NCBI GenBank assembly: GCA_012932295.1
Contig: JAAONU010000016.1
Span: forward strand, 13,432,111 to 13,496,110
Direction of reading: 5' to 3'
Length of the DNA: 64,000 bases
Source of the DNA: Cyclina sinensis
Taxonomy: Eukaryota; Mollusca; Bivalvia; Venerida; Veneridae
Position 1 is the first letter of the stretch. Each line of letters begins with the position of its first letter. A program made the position numbers and the translations under genes. Below are positions 60,468 through 64,000 of this stretch, in pieces. The notes under the pieces were generated by a model. It was not told where the DNA came from and ran no database searches. It saw nothing but the letters and a program-made list of their open reading frames with translations.

Positions 60468-60667
60468 GAATTTAGCAATTGGAATTCAAGACATGGAAAG
60501 ACGCCTTAAACGTAGGCCTATACAACAACAACAACAACAACTCCCTTGACCAGCAAACAAACCGCACCTGGGCCTGCCATGGCTGATGTTAGGGATCAAG
60601 CTGCAGATGCCTTATCATCATCCGAAGGAGAAAATGAGAGAGCCGAGAAACAGGTTGCGAACAACAG
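60468..60667 (+). CDS. Downstream exon of the unidentified coiled-coil gene, frame broken at a (CAA)n run
   Basis: The acceptor TATTCCAG precedes G|AAT; with AG from exon 52581-52772 it reads R-NLAIGIQDMERRLKRRPI followed by six Gln from (CAA)6 (60523-60540), then LP and TGA at 60547. Another frame is open directly across the same place. It continues TSKQTAPGPAMADVRDQAAD and ALSSSEGENERAEKQVANN to a possible donor CAG|GTACAA (60668), or without splicing to a stop at 60764. A one-base slip in or after the CAA run would join the two. So the gene is either truncated after the polyglutamine, polymorphic, or misassembled at the repeat. No domain recognised; the acidic Ser/Glu patch suggests a disordered tail. 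Confidence 0.45.
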
Positions 60668-60764
60668 GTACAACCAATACCCCCAACGTGCTGGCTGCAG
60701 GCAATGGAAACATCCATTAGCTGACCTCACACGAGAGAATCATGACGTTACAATAGATTTATAA

Positions 60765-62925
60765 AAGTTAAAGTTTCCTAAACTCTTATGTCAATTGGGT
60801 GTCAACGCAACTGAGGAAAATGGATAAAATATTCATTTCATAAATGTTTTGTTTTCAGAACTAGCAAGAAACTGCCGTCCAAAACTTGCTGACGATTTAC
60901 TCGTGTAAAAAAGTGCATAATGCGCTCAGACTACTTGTGATGGCCCCTTATAATTTCATAATTATATCTCACTTTCGACATCGTGGTCCGTGTAGAGATT
61001 ACACCGTAAATGACTATTAATAAAACGGATGCTTTTTCGAGAGCAGTATAAACTGTTAAAACGGACAAGTTCTTCCTGAAGTCCAGCTCAAAAACAGTAA
61101 GTTCTGCCAACACCAACACCACGTCACGTGATGATGGTTGCAAGTAAATAAATAAATTATCAAATTCTTTTAAGATTATTATTGTCAATTTTATAATATC
61201 AAATCACTTTAATTTAAGGTTTTTAAGAGTTTTTATCAGAGCAATAGAAACAAAAGGGCCATGATGGCTTTAAATCGCTCACATGAGTCCCTTTCACCAG
61301 GGGCCATGATGGGATCAGGTTGTCAGGAAAAGAAAGGAGATCTATTGTTAATAAATGTTTTGTGAAAGTTTGGTTGAAATTGAATCGAATGCGAGCATCA
61401 GCGTATGAAGTAAGGTAGAAAAAATATTTTAACCTCTGTGACATCGACCTGAATCCCATGAAAGATGACATAAACAGATATCTTAAATATTGGTCAATAA
61501 ATAACGGCTCTGTGACAGAAAGTGGACAATTCTGTTCTAGCCAGGGTCACTGCGACCTTGACTCAAACCCGACCTAAGAGTAGTGGTCCATGCAAGGAAC
61601 TCAGAATGTGCATAATTATTTAATTAGGTCGATAATTGCAACTACCAATTCAGATAACACACTGTAAGGAATATAAGGAAATGCCAATTTCCTAAAATGT
61701 TTCAAAGCCAATAATAAGCTCCTATTCTGGTGTTAGGAATGCAATCAATGTTCTGTTTCATTAAATGGTAAAACCTAAATAATATGCTATATCCACAAGG
61801 TCATTTAATTAAGAGTATACTAACTTATTTTAGTTAATTTGCAATGAAATCTACGCAAGCTTATTGAAATCGATTTCGACACAAAACCCAGGATGCACTG
61901 CAAAGTTCGTGAAGTTTTCGAAAATAATGCGGCTTAAGAAAAACTCTGAAATGACTTAAGCATATAAAAGGCATGTCGACATTTTTAAATTGACAAAGTT
62001 GACGATAAAAAGCAATGCAAGATGTAATCAATTCCTTATTTAAGTTAAGTTATTAAAATTTTCTCGAGCCACTTTCCCGGAGCTGAGAAGAACGTTGAAA
62101 TTCATAATATCATACGGAGAACGTTGAAATTCGAGAAAACACAAGTGATGCTTTCAATAACTAGAAATTTCTGTGAAAATGTTTGCAAGTCCACCGTTAT
62201 TTTTTCAGGCATAAGGATATCTCTTATAAGATATGAAATACAGGGATCAGAACTTCGGAAATGGTATCTAATCAATAACTCAAGAATCGCTGAAACTAGG
62301 AAGCGCAGACCTTTTTAGTAAGACAGAGCATGTAGTGCAAAAATCTAGGGCTTGCAGCTTCAAAGATCAGTGTAAAGGGGCATTCACTTTGATGTTCATG
62401 TGACATTTTCCTCTGACATAGTAGCACAAGAACAACGGAGACCCTAATCCGGCAAGATATATAGATATTGGATGTGCATTTATGCTAGCTATGTCAAAGG
62501 TCGTAAAACATAGACAGAAATCTTGGAAATCGTTTCCGATTTTTTACATCAAGAACAAAATATGTGTCACAGATACAAATGCCACCGAAACATGGCAATG
62601 ATCACTGTCATGGAAGCTTATAACTTGATGTTACCTTGATCATTTGTGCAAAAATTTTGCAGTCTGTGAACTGAACAAAGTACCCATACGTCAAAGGGTA
62701 AAGAATATTATATGTCATTGTTCTCCTAAAATTAAAAGGACTTCAAAACTGATGTGTTTCAAAAGAAATTTATCTAGTGTTTTGTACTTATAGGTCACCA
62801 CATGTCTTTTACAGAACAAATGTTTCAAAACAGCTTCTTAACTTTTAACTTTTGGATTTTATGCTCCTGTTGAAAACCATCGACGAAAATATTGTTCAAT
62901 TTTAAAATTGCAGGAGTTGCGCACA
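60765..62925. other. Gene-free stretch with a dispersed repeat
   Basis: No gene recognised. About 61250-61620 is a dispersed repeat: GGGCCATGATGGC, TCGCTCACATGAG, GTGAAAGTTTGGTTGAAAT and AGGGTCACTGCGACCTTGAC. It is related at its head to the sequence at 5815. Similar TTGAAAATTGCAGGAGTTGC phrases near 62895 lead into the next tandem element. Confidence 0.45.
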
Positions 62926-63592
62926 GAAGCAATATGAAGTAAAATTAAACGAAGGGTAGTAACTCCGCCAAAAATTATCAAATCGCAAAAGCCTGGGTAT
63001 ATTCGCTAATAATGATCATTCTTGAAAGATTGGTGAAAATTGCGTGAGAAATGTAGGACGAGTCACAGACGCAATATTAAGTAAAATTAAACGAAGGGCA
63101 ATAACTATGTCAGAAAGAATCGAATCGTAAAGCCTTATAATATGCGCTGCCGCGCTTCATAATGATCATTCTTGAAAGATTGGTGAACATTGTGTGCAAA
63201 TTTTAGGAGTAGTTGTGCATAGAAGCACTATTAAGTAAAAATTTACAAAAGGCAATAACTTCGTCAAAATAATCGAAACCCAAAAGCCGGATTATATGCG
63301 CAGCGGAACTTGATAATGATCATCCTTTGAACATTTTGTGAGAATCAGATGTGAAATCTAGGACAAGCTGCGCACAGAAAGGTATATTAAGTAAAATGAA
63401 ACAAAGGGCAACAACTCGTCAAAAAAGTCGAACTCCAAAATGCAGAGTACGTGCACTGCGGCACTTGATAATAATCATTGTGTAGAGGTTTGGTGAAAAT
63501 CAAATAATAATTGAAGGAGTTGCGCACAGAAGAGGGGACGGATCGACGGACTGTGCGATTACTTTATGCCACCATTCGGCGGCATAAAAACC
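62926..63592. mobile_element. Tandem-core element with terminal hairpin, about 150-bp units
   Basis: AAGTAAAATTAAACGAAGGG recurs at about 62936, 63081, 63234 and 63391 (diverged), each unit also carrying AATNATCATTCTTGAAAGAT and GTTGCGCACAGAAG. The array ends with GGACGGATCGACGGACTG and the hairpin TTTATGCC, ACCATTC, GGCGGCATAAA (63563-63588). The plan matches the elements at 44.8 and 45.7 kb but the sequence is different. Helitron-derived origin is inferred. Confidence 0.65.
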
Positions 63593-64000
63593 TTGTTGTT
63601 TTAAATTTAGCTGCATCTATGGTCAGTGTCACCATTAACGCTTAAACAGAAGCTTAAAAGTGATGAAAAACTGAAATAACGATGCAATTTATGAAAGATC
63701 CTGATGAAAGGAAGAACTGTAACATATTCAGAAACATACATTTATACATTTTAAACGAATATTCTGTTAACTCTGACCAATAGAAAATCTGAAGCACATG
63801 TAATAGGAACAGGTCTCCTCTTGCATCTTGATGAATTGCGTTAAAGCTTATAACTAATGTTATATTGTTTAAAGTTGCAAGGCTTAAAAGGAAAGGGGTG
63901 AAGAACATTCGATTCTTATATTTCCAGTTAAATGTCTAATATTTATAAGACAAAATGATTAACGTAAGCTAAATTGCTTTATGCACAAGACAAACATGAC
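63593..64000. other. Gene-free right edge
   Basis: Nothing recognised. The 84-codon minus-strand frame at 63654-63908 lacks a domain and splice context. Confidence 0.35.

Overview
The window is animal nuclear DNA: AT-rich, gene-poor, with short exons bounded by GT/AG splice sites, and full of microsatellites, minisatellites and decayed transposons. The repeat types suggest a mollusc, most likely a bivalve: Mutator-like (PF20700-type) and Penelope-like elements, tRNA-derived SINEs, and elements with a GC-rich hairpin plus a roughly 150-bp tandem core, as in bivalve 'pearl'/Helitron-like repeats. This is inferred from repeat style; no marker gene fixes the species.

Layout. 0.6-2.3 kb: three exons of a DUF4806-domain gene with an in-frame TGA where the domain normally has tryptophan, followed by three minisatellites. 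7.5-33.3 kb: a tandem array of diverged, non-coding 5-9 kb blocks (four copies), with a satellite, SINE relics and a LINE relic inside individual copies; the last two copies are a recent 2.9-kb tandem duplication. 33.3-34.7 kb: a dead Penelope-like reverse transcriptase whose first 50 bp were caught in that duplication. 34.7-50 kb: non-genic DNA with minisatellites, two pearl-like elements, two MITE candidates and a second Penelope scrap.

50-60.7 kb is the densest part. A PIF/Harbinger transposase relic lies on the minus strand, with two possible 5' exons of it (or of another gene) at 51.6-51.9 kb and a tRNA-type SINE between. On the plus strand, two phase-compatible exons (52.6 and 60.5 kb) of an unidentified coiled-coil gene bracket a 7.7-kb interval. 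That interval contains a Mutator-like element (about 53.0-58.8 kb) and a dead Tc1-like transposase. The Mutator-like element encodes a transposase with visible catalytic residues whose C-terminus is a DEDDh (PML exon-9-like) exonuclease with all catalytic residues present. Two frame breaks, both at A homopolymers, are all that separate the three reading frames. This transposase-exonuclease fusion is the best candidate for an unusual system in the window.

60.8-64 kb: no gene; a dispersed bivalve-type repeat and another hairpin-ended tandem-core element. No tRNA, rRNA, CRISPR or bacterial operon was seen.
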